Below, piece by piece: positions 1 through 8,196 of a stretch of 21,595 nucleotides of DNA; the first letter of the stretch is position 1; every line of letters starts with the position of its first letter. The DNA lies in assembly GCA_002471195.1 (NCBI GenBank), contig DKPN01000001.1, forward strand, positions 1 through 21,595. Reading direction: 5' to 3'. This DNA comes from Bacteroides sp. UBA7333. GTDB taxonomy: Bacteria > Bacteroidota > Bacteroidia > Bacteroidales > Bacteroidaceae. Made by a program: the position numbers and the translations under genes. The notes beneath the pieces were generated by a model that was not told where the DNA came from, did not search any database, and worked only from the letters and a program-made list of their open reading frames with translations.

Positions 1-15
1 AATTATAGAAGCCAA

Positions 16-801
16 TTATGATGGTGTATTACGCTTTAATGCAGTGAGTTGTACATCTTTTCCTACAATAACACCTTTGTTTCTTAATTTCCACTCAACT
101 GTTTTTAATGCTAATTCTGGATGATTATTATCTTTGCTTAGATGGCAAAGCCATATATGTTCAAGATGTTTATTAAAGTTTTCAGCTAAAAAAGTTGCAG
201 TATCAATATTACTCATATGCCCATTATCACTATAGATACGTTCTTTAAGATGTTTGGGATAAGGACCCATTTTCAGCATTTCATCATCATAATTGGCTTC
301 TATAATTAAGTAATTAGCTTTATCAATATATCTTGCCGCGGTATCCGTTATTTGTCCTAAATCTGTTAGAAATGAAAATACCTTGCCAAATATTTCAATA
401 CAATAACCTACATTATCAGTTCCATCGTGAGGTACTTCGAAAGACTCAATAGTAAAATCATTCAATCTCATAGGTCTTTGTTTTTCTAATATATATGCTG
501 AAGTATGTAGCTTTTCAGTCATGCAATAGCTTCTATTTATCCCTTCATGAATAAGAGTGGTAGAGTAAATAGGAATATTCATTTTTTCTCCTAAATGACC
601 TACCGCTTTGATATGATCAGCATGATCATGAGTTACAAAAACAGCCTTTATTGTATCAAAAGTAATGTTGTATTCTTTGAGAACTTTTTTAATGGTGCGA
701 ATGCCAATTCCAGCATCAATTAATATTCCATATGTCTCAGTTCCTAGATAATAACAGTTTCCACTGCTACCACTAGCTAAACTAATAAATTTTATTTTCA
801 T
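16..801 (-). CDS. MBL-fold metallohydrolase, YycJ/WalJ-like
   Basis: A 261-residue metallo-beta-lactamase-fold hydrolase. Counting from the ATG at 801, the metal-binding motif THDHADH lies at residues 57-63 (H58, H60, D62, H63). Further candidate ligands follow in VPHDG, FLTDLGQ and WLCHLSKDNNHPE. The N-terminus MKIKFISLASGSSGNCYY is typical of the YycJ/WalJ branch, whose members are cytoplasmic, about 260 residues long and resemble DNA exonucleases or phosphodiesterases. The reading frame can be extended two codons to a TTG at 807, but the ATG fits the family start. It lies downstream of the transporter gene on the same strand, 81 bp away with a hairpin between, so it is probably transcribed separately. 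In Firmicutes the family sits beside the WalRK two-component system; no such genes are visible here, so a WalRK role should not be assumed. The family call is secure; the substrate is unknown. Confidence 0.9.
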   Translation of the reverse strand: MKIKFISLASGSSGNCYYLGTETYGILIDAGIGIRTIKKVLKEYNITFDTIKAVFVTHDHADHIKAVGHLGEKMNIPIYSTTLIHEGINRSYCMTEKLHTSAYILEKQRPMRLNDFTIESFEVPHDGTDNVGYCIEIFGKVFSFLTDLGQITDTAARYIDKANYLIIEANYDDEMLKMGPYPKHLKERIYSDNGHMSNIDTATFLAENFNKHLEHIWLCHLSKDNNHPELALKTVEWKLRNKGVIVGKDVQLTALKRNTPS

Positions 802-823
802 TATCAATATAGTCTAATAGAAA

Positions 824-857
824 TGCCGCCAATTGTAATAGGTAGCAATTGGCGGCA
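824..857 (-). terminator. 12-bp perfect hairpin after the transporter gene
   Basis: Arms 824-835 and 846-857 are perfect 12-bp inverted repeats (TGCCGCCAATTG and its complement) with a 10-nt loop. It is GC-rich for this region and starts 26 bp after the transporter stop codon on the minus strand. Only a short T tract (TTTCTATT) follows on that strand, so it is a plausible but not ideal intrinsic terminator. It also overlaps the predicted start of the downstream hydrolase transcript, so an operator or 5' UTR stem is an alternative. Confidence 0.55.
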
Positions 858-863
858 AATATA
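856..863 (-). promoter_or_regulatory. Candidate -7 box for the MBL hydrolase
   Basis: Read on the minus strand this is TATATTTG, a perfect match to the Bacteroidetes -7 consensus TAnnTTTG. It would place transcription start near 849 and give a leader of about 48 nt before the ATG at 801. No TTG or TTTG stands at the expected distance upstream, so the promoter is incomplete by consensus. The same 12 bases (GCAAATATACAT on the plus strand) recur upstream of the transporter gene. Confidence 0.35.
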
Positions 864-882
864 CATAAAATAGCAGGAATCG

Positions 883-2271
883 TTAGATTAATTCACTCTT
901 CTTTTTATCTAATCGCTCTGTGATTTTAGAAAAAATAAGTAATGCAATTGCGGCAATTAAGCCAATTGCTGCGAAATAATACCATATATAATGTGCATTT
1001 GCGCTTGCAGCTACCCATGCTTCATGCGATTGAAACAAGGCCGGGTCTGGACAATATTTTGTTAGCAATATACCTGCTAATCCAAAGCCAAAAATGGATG
1101 ATAAGAAAGAATGTAGATTACTAAAACCCATATACATCCCTTCTTCTCCCTTTGGTGCTTGAAGAGAAAAATATTCAAAATAACGTGGAGAAATAAAACA
1201 CTCTGCTAATGCTTGAAATACAATACCAATAATTAGCATTAAAGTTATATTGCTAACTCCATGGATCAATTCATTATCAAATATATTTCCCCAAGCCATT
1301 AGTAAGGCTGAAATTGGGATTAAAAACATACCAACATTCATTGAAGTAATAGCACTTCGCTTTGCCATAAAACGAGTAATTAAATTTACAAGACAAACTA
1401 CAACGAATGGATTTACATTAGCTATCCATCCTGGTTTTGCACTTTCACCCGCCATTCGTATTACATACTTAGGCATAGTAGCATACAATTGTTGTTGAAC
1501 CATCCAGAAACCGGTAATGATTAGAATTAAAATTAATAATCTCCAGTTAGTAAGGATTTTTACAAAACCTTTCGCTATTGATTTCATGTCTTTTCCTTCA
1601 CCAGCATGATGAGTTGAATGATATAATAATATTACAGCGAATAACGCTATAATAGTCATTATCCCAGAGAAATAATTGATGTAAATATATGCCTCGTCTC
1701 CAATTACATCTCTCAATGGATCGATAATTGTTTTACCAGTAAAAGCACCAATATTTACCATCATGTAAAATATTGAAAAGCCTTTAGCTCGTGTTGCTTC
1801 TGTTGTTTCTTTGGCAACCGAAGCTGATATAACAGACTTAATAAATGAGCCTCCAATCATCAATATAAACAATATTGGTGCAATTAACCATTTAATTGAG
1901 CTATTGGCCAAACCTGTGAATACAGTATGTTTCCCATACTCAACCAAACCCGCTGATTCCAATAAAGTAGGTAATATTCCAAGCCCGATATATCCTATAG
2001 ATAAAAGAGAAAAGGCTATAATCATTGATTTTCGAAAGCCTATTTTATCGGCATAGGCTCCTGTAAAGACCGGCAAAAGGTATAAACCTCCAGAAAAAAG
2101 CCCCGATATTATACTGGCTTCAAAATCATTAAATCCTAGGATGTTTGATAAATAAAGGGTTAAAACGATAAAAACTGCATAATAGGCCATGCGCTCAAAC
2201 AGTTCGACTGAGTTACTAACCCAAAAAGCTTTCGTGAATTTGTTAGTAACATTCTTAGGGGAATTGTTCAT
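883..2271 (-). CDS. POT-like MFS transporter, probable peptide/H+ symporter
   Basis: A 462-residue polytopic inner-membrane protein with about 12 hydrophobic segments. The first helix carries ELFERMAYYA, so residues E23, E26 and R27 form the ExxER motif that proton-dependent oligopeptide transporters use for proton coupling. The later FYMMVNIGAFTG resembles the second POT signature, and GAYADKIGFRKSM is the MFS motif-A loop after helix 2. The usual second signature-1 Tyr pair context (FxYY) appears as MAYY, so this may be a divergent POT branch with a substrate other than di- or tripeptides. The ATG at 2271 is the natural start. The gene is first in its transcript, is divergent from the DUF2461 gene, and is followed by a hairpin before the hydrolase gene. 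MFS membership is certain; substrate is inferred only. Confidence 0.8.
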   Translation of the reverse strand: MNNSPKNVTNKFTKAFWVSNSVELFERMAYYAVFIVLTLYLSNILGFNDFEASIISGLFSGGLYLLPVFTGAYADKIGFRKSMIIAFSLLSIGYIGLGILPTLLESAGLVEYGKHTVFTGLANSSIKWLIAPILFILMIGGSFIKSVISASVAKETTEATRAKGFSIFYMMVNIGAFTGKTIIDPLRDVIGDEAYIYINYFSGIMTIIALFAVILLYHSTHHAGEGKDMKSIAKGFVKILTNWRLLILILIITGFWMVQQQLYATMPKYVIRMAGESAKPGWIANVNPFVVVCLVNLITRFMAKRSAITSMNVGMFLIPISALLMAWGNIFDNELIHGVSNITLMLIIGIVFQALAECFISPRYFEYFSLQAPKGEEGMYMGFSNLHSFLSSIFGFGLAGILLTKYCPDPALFQSHEAWVAASANAHYIWYYFAAIGLIAAIALLIFSKITERLDKKKSELI

Positions 2272-2309
2272 GTCTTAGATATTTAATTATAAATGTGTTA
2301 TTAGAATTG

Positions 2310-2317
2310 CAAATATA
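2310..2317 (-). promoter_or_regulatory. Candidate -7 box for the transporter gene
   Basis: On the minus strand this reads TATATTTG, matching TAnnTTTG exactly, about 39 bp before the ATG. The nearest upstream TTG is 25 bp away (2343-2345 on the plus strand), longer than the usual 19-21, so the -33 element is weak or absent. Confidence 0.4.
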
Positions 2318-2500
2318 CATTATTTCGGCGAAATATAATATTCAACATAATACGATAGGACTAATAATAATTCCTCGTTTTAACGATGATTCGATTAATT
2401 TTTCAATTTTTGCGTCTTTTTTTACTATCTATTATGAACAATTTATTTTATTCTATGTTATATAAGTGTGTTTTTCATAGTATTAGATATAAGATTAATT

Positions 2501-2606
2501 AAAGGAGATTGTACCAGCTTGTGATAAGTAAGTACGTCAAAAACAGAAGCGTCTGTTTTGTTGATAAATGTGTTAAAGCATCGACTTAGTGTAGTCGATG
2601 CTTTTT
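2501..2606 (+). ncRNA. Candidate small RNA or leader ending in a terminator
   Basis: A plus-strand intrinsic terminator at 2575-2604 has no gene in front of it, so some short transcript must begin upstream. Just before it is a second hairpin: arms 2540-2547 and 2552-2559 (AAAACAGA and its complement) with an AGCG loop. No consensus promoter was found upstream, so the 5' end is a guess. A purine-rich AAAGGAGA at 2501-2508 precedes a 26-codon frame (TTG at 2509 to the TAG at 2587-2589), but spacing to its possible starts is poor. No tRNA, SRP RNA or tmRNA signature was recognised. Confidence 0.25.
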
Positions 2607-2610
2607 TATT
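2575..2610 (+). terminator. Orphan intrinsic terminator
   Basis: A perfect 12-bp stem (AAAGCATCGACT at 2575-2586, complement at 2593-2604) has a 6-nt loop and runs into a T tract (six T then ATTT). The T tract lies only on the plus strand, so it ends rightward transcription. There is no rightward protein gene between here and the divergent transporter start at 2271. Confidence 0.8.
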
Positions 2611-2627
2611 TGGATTTTATAGCTTTT

Positions 2628-2660
2628 TTTGGTTTGTTACAAATAAAATTAGTACGTTTG
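2628..2660 (+). promoter_or_regulatory. Bacteroidetes-type promoter for DUF2461-glgB
   Basis: TTTG at 2628-2631 and TACGTTTG at 2653-2660 match the -33 and -7 elements, separated by 21 bp. Transcription would start near 2667, leaving a leader of about 24 nt before the ATG at 2691. It stands directly after the orphan terminator, which would insulate it from upstream transcription. Confidence 0.6.
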
Positions 2661-2690
2661 CGATATAAACTCAATTGTAAAGTCATAACA

Positions 2691-3359
2691 ATGAATTCAT
2701 CTGTTATCTTTCGTTTTTTGAACGAACTCTCTCAAAATAATAATCGAGAATGGTTTAATAATCACCGTAGTGAATATGAAAATGCTTCTGCAGAATTTGA
2801 GAGTTTATTAACTGTTCTAATTTCACAAATAGCCAATTTCGACACATCTATAAAGGGAATAAATCCAAAAGATTGTACTTATCGAATTTATAGGGATACT
2901 CGTTTCTCTTCAGATAAAACTCCATATAAGATTCATCTAGGGGGTTATATAAATGCAAAAGGTAAAAAATCTTATCATGCAGGATATTATATTCATATCG
3001 AACCCGGAAATTGTATGGTTGGCGGTGGAAGTATCTGTTTGCCACCTAAATTATTAAAAGGGATTCGCCAATCTATTTATGATAATATCGACGAATATAG
3101 ATCGATTATTGAAGAACCCTCTTTCAAGAAATATTTTCCTATTGTTGGTGATGATTGTTTAAAAACTGCACCTAAAGGTTTTTCTAAAGATTTTAAGTAT
3201 ATCGATCTTATAAAGCCAAAAGAATATATATGCATTCATCATGTATCAGATGATTTTTTCTCTAAAACAAACTTTATAGACGAACTTGTTCCAATATTTA
3301 AAGAGTTTAAAAAGTTTGCTGATTTTATAAATTACACCATTGATGATTATGAACAATAG
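2691..3359 (+). CDS. DUF2461 family protein
   Basis: A 222-residue soluble protein with no signal peptide or membrane segment. The family hallmark is the block YRIYRDTRFSSDKTPYKIH near residues 64-82, followed by a Gly-rich stretch (MVGGGSICLPP) and the Lys-rich C-terminal half. The N-terminus IFRFLNELSQNNNREWFNNH is also typical. The biochemical role of DUF2461 is not known. The start at ATG 2691 is chosen because family similarity begins there; the frame is open 31 codons further upstream, but that stretch overlaps the promoter and terminator. It is followed after 8-65 bp by glgB on the same strand with no terminator between, so the two are probably co-transcribed. Confidence 0.85.
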   Translation: MNSSVIFRFLNELSQNNNREWFNNHRSEYENASAEFESLLTVLISQIANFDTSIKGINPKDCTYRIYRDTRFSSDKTPYKIHLGGYINAKGKKSYHAGYYIHIEPGNCMVGGGSICLPPKLLKGIRQSIYDNIDEYRSIIEEPSFKKYFPIVGDDCLKTAPKGFSKDFKYIDLIKPKEYICIHHVSDDFFSKTNFIDELVPIFKEFKKFADFINYTIDDYEQ

Positions 3360-3424
3360 TCATTTGGATGAATTTTGCATGTATTAAAAATATTATCATG
3401 AATAAAAATAATCACAATAATCAT

Positions 3425-5437
3425 ATGGACCCTCAGCTGAATTTAATTAAAAACGATATCGAACTTTTGCAATATAAAGATGCTATAGTGGGTAGATATA
3501 ATAACGCTGTTTACAAAGAAATGCAATTAACAGAAAATGGAAAAAAAACATTATCTGATTTTGCCTCTGGGTATCTATTTTTTGGTTTACATAAAACAAC
3601 AGATGGATGGGTATTTAGAGAATGGGCTCCTACTGCTACACATATATATATTATTGGTACATTTAGTAATTGGGAAGAACGAATTGAATATAAATTAACT
3701 CCAATAAATCATGGTATTTGGGAGATAAAGCTACCTATGCATATACTTGAACATGGTTCTTTATATAAATTATCTATTTATTGGAGTAATGGACATGGAG
3801 AAAGAATACCTGCATGGGCTACAAGGGTAGTACAAGATCCTGACACCGCTATTTTTAATGCACAAGTCTGGGATCCTCAAAAACCATATATATTTAGAGA
3901 AAAATCATTTATACCCTCTACAAATCCTCTTCTCATTTACGAGTGTCATATCGGAATGGCTCAAAATGAAGAAAAGGTCGGTACATATACTGAGTTTCGT
4001 AAATATATTCTACCGCGCATTGCTAAAGACGGATATAACTGTATCCAAATTATGGCTATTCAAGAACATCCATATTATGGAAGTTTTGGTTATCATGTGT
4101 CGAGTTTTTTTGCTGCGAGTTCGCGTTATGGAACTCCCGATGAATTAAAAGAGCTGATAGATGATGCGCATCATTTGGGTATTGCGGTTATCATGGACAT
4201 TGTTCACTCACATGCTGTTAAAAACGAAGTTGAAGGATTAGGTAATTTCTCAGGAGATCCCAATCAATATTTTTATTCCGGAGAACGTCGTGAACATAAA
4301 ACTTGGGATTCTTTATGTTTTGACTATGGCAAAAATGAAGTACTCCATTTTCTTCTTTCTAACTGCAAATACTGGATTGAAGAGTATAAATTTGACGGAT
4401 ACCGATTTGATGGAGTTACCTCAATGCTTTATTATAATCATGGAATAGGGGATGCATTTGTTAGTTATGCCGATTATTACAACGGGAATGAAGATGATAA
4501 TGCGATTTGCTATTTAACATTGGCAAATAAATTGATCCATGAGATAAAAAATGACGCAATAACAATAGCTGAGGAAGTATCGGGAATGCCAGGTTTGGCT
4601 GTATCGATTAAAGACGGTGGATATGGATTTGATTATCGAATGGCAATGAATATTCCTGATTATTGGATTAAGATTATAAAAGAACGAATTGATGAAGATT
4701 GGAAACCATCTTCTCTTTTTTGGGAAGTAACCAATAGACGAAAGGATGAAAAGACTATTTCATATGTAGAAAGTCATGATCAGGCTTTGGTAGGTGACAA
4801 AACAATAATATTTAGGCTTATTGATGCCGATATGTATTGGCATATGCAAAAAGGGGATACTAATTATGTCGTAAATCGTGGTGTTGCTTTGCATAAAATG
4901 ATTCGTCTATTGACATTGTCTACGATAAATGGTGGTTATTTGAATTTTATGGGCAACGAATTTGGGCATCCCGAATGGATTGATTTTCCACGCGAAGGAA
5001 ATGGATGGTCACATAAATATGCCCGTCGTCAATGGGATTTAGCTGACAATAAAAATCTTGTCTATCATGATTTATCATGCTTTGATATTGATATGATTAA
5101 AACTATTAAAAGCATTGATAATTTTCAAGCGACAATGATATGTGAGATATGGCATGATGATAAAGATCAAGTTTTAGCCTTCGAAAGAGAAAATCTCATT
5201 TTTATATTCAATTTCAGTCCTAAAAATTCATATACAGATTATGGTATTCTAGTTAATGCTGGATCTTACAAAACAATTCTGAATACAGATTCTGAGCTTT
5301 ATGGTGGAAATGGGTTTACGGATGATACAATTGTACATTTTACGAATTTTGATCCATTATATGAAAAACAACAAAAAGGATGGCTGAAATTTTATATACC
5401 GGCTCGTACAGCAATGGTATTAAAAAAAATCGATTGA
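3425..5437 (+). CDS. glgB: 1,4-alpha-glucan branching enzyme
   Basis: A GH13 branching enzyme that cuts alpha-1,4 glucan chains and rejoins them as alpha-1,6 branches in glycogen synthesis; cytoplasmic. Counting from 3425 (670 residues), an N-terminal CBM48-like domain (VFREWAPTATHIYIIGTFSNW) precedes the TIM barrel. The conserved regions are complete: region I MDIVHSHA (D258, H261), region II YRFDGVTSM (nucleophile D329), region III AEEVSG (acid/base E383) and region IV ESHDQ (D452). A C-terminal beta domain follows and ends in PARTAMVLKK. Two in-frame ATGs lie upstream (3368, 3401); the residues they add are Asn/His/Lys-rich and unlike the family, whose similarity begins at LNLIKND, so 3425 is preferred but not proven. 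No other glycogen gene is in the window. Its close position after the DUF2461 gene suggests a shared transcript. Confidence 0.93.
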   Translation: MDPQLNLIKNDIELLQYKDAIVGRYNNAVYKEMQLTENGKKTLSDFASGYLFFGLHKTTDGWVFREWAPTATHIYIIGTFSNWEERIEYKLTPINHGIWEIKLPMHILEHGSLYKLSIYWSNGHGERIPAWATRVVQDPDTAIFNAQVWDPQKPYIFREKSFIPSTNPLLIYECHIGMAQNEEKVGTYTEFRKYILPRIAKDGYNCIQIMAIQEHPYYGSFGYHVSSFFAASSRYGTPDELKELIDDAHHLGIAVIMDIVHSHAVKNEVEGLGNFSGDPNQYFYSGERREHKTWDSLCFDYGKNEVLHFLLSNCKYWIEEYKFDGYRFDGVTSMLYYNHGIGDAFVSYADYYNGNEDDNAICYLTLANKLIHEIKNDAITIAEEVSGMPGLAVSIKDGGYGFDYRMAMNIPDYWIKIIKERIDEDWKPSSLFWEVTNRRKDEKTISYVESHDQALVGDKTIIFRLIDADMYWHMQKGDTNYVVNRGVALHKMIRLLTLSTINGGYLNFMGNEFGHPEWIDFPREGNGWSHKYARRQWDLADNKNLVYHDLSCFDIDMIKTIKSIDNFQATMICEIWHDDKDQVLAFERENLIFIFNFSPKNSYTDYGILVNAGSYKTILNTDSELYGGNGFTDDTIVHFTNFDPLYEKQQKGWLKFYIPARTAMVLKKID

Positions 5438-5489
5438 GATATAGTAATGACATAGTAAAGCTATTGCTCGAATAAATTAGAGCGAGATG

Positions 5490-5540
5490 AACAAAAAAAG
5501 AGAGGGTACAAACTAGTATCCTCTCTTTTTTTGTTGTTTT
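5490..5540 (+). terminator. Terminator after glgB
   Basis: Arms 5490-5508 and 5517-5535 pair over 19 bp with one G-U pair and an 8-nt loop. The stem has an A7 tract on the left and a T7 tract on the right, then more T residues (TTTTTT at 5537-5542). It starts 53 bp after the glgB stop codon and separates glgB from the efflux operon. The A and T tracts could also let it work on the other strand. Confidence 0.85.
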
Positions 5541-5615
5541 TTAAGAATAATAGAAATTAACTAAACAAAGCATCTTTTCAGTTGTTTAAAGTTAATCATT
5601 AAATTGCTATAACAT

Positions 5616-7043
5616 ATGAAACTGAGACAATGGAGTATTTTACTATTTTTAGTAATGACAATTACTGCATCTGCACAAAACGTTAATCGTTTTATAAAAA
5701 AACCAATCCCTAATCAATGGGAAGGATTTACAGAACCGAATCAAAATGAAGAAAATGAGGTGTTTCAACAAACATATCCCATAGATGATCAATGGTGGAA
5801 ATCATTTGGAGATTCTACTTTAGATTCATTAATAGCCTTTGGAGTCGATCAAAACTTTAATGTGTTGACGGCTCTCAATAGAATGGATATGGCTAAATAT
5901 GGGATGCGTATGGCTAGAAGTGCTTTTTTCCCTACCATTGGAATAGGTGCGGGATGGAATAAGGAACAATCAAGTGGTAAAATTAATGAACAACCTCAAG
6001 GTAGAGAAAGCTATTATAATGTAGGTTTGAATGCTAGTTGGGAAATTGATGTGTTTGGTAGTATCCGCAATCAATACAGGGCTGAAAAAGAGAGTTTCAT
6101 TGCTTCTAAAGAAGATTATACAGCAGTTATGGTTTCATTTAGTGCGCAATTAGCAACGGCTTATATAGGTTTACGCACTTCGCAACAAGAGTTAGTTGTG
6201 ATAAAAAAGAATCTCGAATCGCAAGCTACTGTCGTTAAAATAACAGAGGCCCGATACAATGCAGGACTTTCTTCAAAATTAGATGTGGCTCAAGCTAAAT
6301 CAGTTTATTATAGTACAAAAGCATCTGTTCCACCTATAGAATCGAATATTGCAGAATATATTAATACCATAGCAGTGTTGATGGGTACGTATCCGCAAGA
6401 TATGCGTGATATTTTAGAACCAATTAAAGCAATACCAGACTATATGGAACCTGTAGGTGTTGGTATTCCTGCAGATTTAATACGTAGACGTCCCGATATT
6501 AGAAGTGCAGAACGTCAAGTTATGGCTCAAGCTGCATTATATGGTGCATCAAAATCAGATTTATTACCGCAATTTTTTATTAAAGGTTCAGCCGGCTTCG
6601 AAGCAAAAAATTTAAAGCATTTTTTTAATCATAAGGGTTTTACTTATCAAATTGCTCCATCCATTAATTGGACTATATTTTCGGGTGGGAAATTTTATAA
6701 TGCAACCAAGCAAGCAAAAGCGCAATTGGAAGAAACAATCAATTCGTATAATCAGTCGGTGTTGACAGCAATACAAGAAACTGATAATGCAATGTCGGGT
6801 TATAAAAATTATATAAAAGAAATAGTTGCGCTTCGCGAAGTATGCTTGCAAGGAAAGGAGGCCCTTGAACTTTCAATTGACCTGTATAAACAAGGGCTTT
6901 CATCATTCACCAATGTGGTTGATGCTCAACGTTCTCTTTTAACTTATCAAAGCCAACTTGTTCAAGCCCAAGGAGGATCATTATTACAACTTATATCACT
7001 CTATCAAGCCTTAGGTGGCGGATGGGATAATCTTGCAAACTAA
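5616..7043 (+). CDS. Outer-membrane efflux factor, TolC/OprM (NodT) family
   Basis: A 475-residue outer-membrane channel subunit that would dock onto the RND pump encoded two genes downstream. Residues 1-20 are a type I signal peptide (MKLRQWSILLFLVMTITASA, likely cut before QN). There is no lipobox Cys, unlike OprM. The mature protein begins with DDQWWKSFGDSTLDSLI, typical of the NodT-type family, and has the two repeated outer-membrane-factor domains. In the second, PADLIRRRPDIRSAERQ and YGASKSDLLPQF are hallmark segments. It ends in LGGGWD, also characteristic. The gap to the next gene is 15 bp, so the three genes form one operon. No promoter consensus could be seen in the 178 bp upstream. 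Family assignment is secure; substrates of the pump are unknown. Confidence 0.93.
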   Translation: MKLRQWSILLFLVMTITASAQNVNRFIKKPIPNQWEGFTEPNQNEENEVFQQTYPIDDQWWKSFGDSTLDSLIAFGVDQNFNVLTALNRMDMAKYGMRMARSAFFPTIGIGAGWNKEQSSGKINEQPQGRESYYNVGLNASWEIDVFGSIRNQYRAEKESFIASKEDYTAVMVSFSAQLATAYIGLRTSQQELVVIKKNLESQATVVKITEARYNAGLSSKLDVAQAKSVYYSTKASVPPIESNIAEYINTIAVLMGTYPQDMRDILEPIKAIPDYMEPVGVGIPADLIRRRPDIRSAERQVMAQAALYGASKSDLLPQFFIKGSAGFEAKNLKHFFNHKGFTYQIAPSINWTIFSGGKFYNATKQAKAQLEETINSYNQSVLTAIQETDNAMSGYKNYIKEIVALREVCLQGKEALELSIDLYKQGLSSFTNVVDAQRSLLTYQSQLVQAQGGSLLQLISLYQALGGGWDNLAN

Positions 7044-7058
7044 AAACCTACGATAACA

Positions 7059-8177
7059 ATGAAACGATTTGTATACTTATTACTAATCTTGCCTTTACTT
7101 CTAGGATGTAAAGACAAGAAAGATAAAAAAACAACCACTGTTTATACCCCTGAAATATCGGTATCGGTACCTATTATTAAAAACGTAACGCTAACCAAAC
7201 AATATCCTGGTTATTTAGAATCAGAACAGATGGTAAATTTGGTTGGTAAAGTGAACGGTACATTGGTTTCGATTAATTATAAATCGGGCCAGCGTGTAAA
7301 AAAGGGTCAAACACTTTTTGTTATAGAGCCGAATATATATCAAAATCAATATTCGCAAACCGAAGCTCAACTTGCTACTGCTAAGGCTCAATTGGAGTAT
7401 GCTGAGAGTAATTATACACGAATGTTGGAAGCACTAAAAAGCGACGCGGTAAGCCAGATACAAGTAATACAAGCCGAAGCTAATGTTAAGGCTGATCGTG
7501 CTGCAGTTAAAAATGCTGAAGCCGCTTTGAATACTGCAAGTACCAATTTAGGATATTGTTATGTGAAAGCTCCTTTTGATGGAATTGTTTCGGATAACGT
7601 TTATGATGTTGGAAACTATATTAGTGGAGCCGCAAGCCCTGTGACACTAGCTACCATTTATATGGATAGTCGAATGTATGCATATTTTAACGTGGCTGAT
7701 AATAATTGGTTATTAAGTATGATGGATGAGCCTAAAAATGTTCAAGAAAAAAATCTTCCAGATGATGTCGAAATTAGTTTAGGAAATGATAGTGAGAAAA
7801 CATATACAGCAAAATTAAACTATATGTCGCCAGATGTTCAATTGAATACTGGTACAGTTGTATTGCGAGCAGTACTCGACAATCCTACAGGTTTATTAAA
7901 AAGTGGATTATATGTAAGTGTATCATTACCTTATGCTGAAAAAAATAATGCGGTTTTAGTTAATAATGCTTCTATTGGCACTGATCAATTAGGTAAGTTC
8001 TTATATGTTGTAAATGATTCTAATATCGTTAATTATAGACATATAGAAGTCGGACAGATGTTTGATGATACTTTGCGTTTAGTAACAAACGGAATAAGTC
8101 CCGATGAAAAATATGTAACATCGGCATTAATGAAAGTGAGAAATGGAATGAAAATTAATCCGGTTCTTACTAAATAA
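7059..8177 (+). CDS. RND efflux periplasmic adaptor (MFP) lipoprotein
   Basis: A 372-residue membrane fusion protein that links the RND pump to the outer-membrane channel. The N-terminus ends in the lipobox LLLGC, so C17 is probably lipidated after signal peptidase II cleavage and the protein is anchored by its lipid. The order fits the AcrA/MexA family: first half of the lipoyl domain (KSGQRVKKGQTLFVIEP), an alpha-helical hairpin rich in Ala, Glu and Gln (about residues 95-160), the second lipoyl half (YVKAPFDGIVSDNVYDVGNYI), a beta-barrel domain and the membrane-proximal domain ending near KINPVL. It is encoded 15 bp after the outer-membrane factor and 19 bp before the pump. All domains appear intact. 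Confidence 0.93.
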   Translation: MKRFVYLLLILPLLLGCKDKKDKKTTTVYTPEISVSVPIIKNVTLTKQYPGYLESEQMVNLVGKVNGTLVSINYKSGQRVKKGQTLFVIEPNIYQNQYSQTEAQLATAKAQLEYAESNYTRMLEALKSDAVSQIQVIQAEANVKADRAAVKNAEAALNTASTNLGYCYVKAPFDGIVSDNVYDVGNYISGAASPVTLATIYMDSRMYAYFNVADNNWLLSMMDEPKNVQEKNLPDDVEISLGNDSEKTYTAKLNYMSPDVQLNTGTVVLRAVLDNPTGLLKSGLYVSVSLPYAEKNNAVLVNNASIGTDQLGKFLYVVNDSNIVNYRHIEVGQMFDDTLRLVTNGISPDEKYVTSALMKVRNGMKINPVLTK

Positions 8178-8196
8178 CTAATAAAACCAAACTATT

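Larger units (their letters stand above)
2272..2690. other. Divergent intergenic region, 419 bp
   Basis: No convincing protein gene lies here on either strand. The left part holds the transporter's candidate promoter. The middle (about 2330-2500) is AT-rich with no structure I can name. The right part holds two consecutive hairpins, of which the second (2575-2604) is an orphan plus-strand terminator, followed by the DUF2461 promoter. The open frame that extends upstream of 2691 runs through both the terminator T tract and the promoter, so it is not taken as coding. Confidence 0.7.

Noticed and set aside
942..2056. Plus-strand open frames at 942-1124, 1250-1498 and 1811-2056
   Set aside because: All are antisense to the transporter gene, which has clear family motifs over its full length.
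2434..2589. Micro-frames 2434-2502 (22 codons) and 2509-2589 (26 codons)
   Set aside because: They are very short, start-site spacing is poor (the second begins one base after the purine-rich run) and there is no recognised peptide family. Mentioned only as part of the orphan-terminator question.
2598..2690. Upstream extension of the DUF2461 frame to 2598
   Set aside because: The extension would translate the terminator T tract and the promoter and has no resemblance to the family N-terminus.
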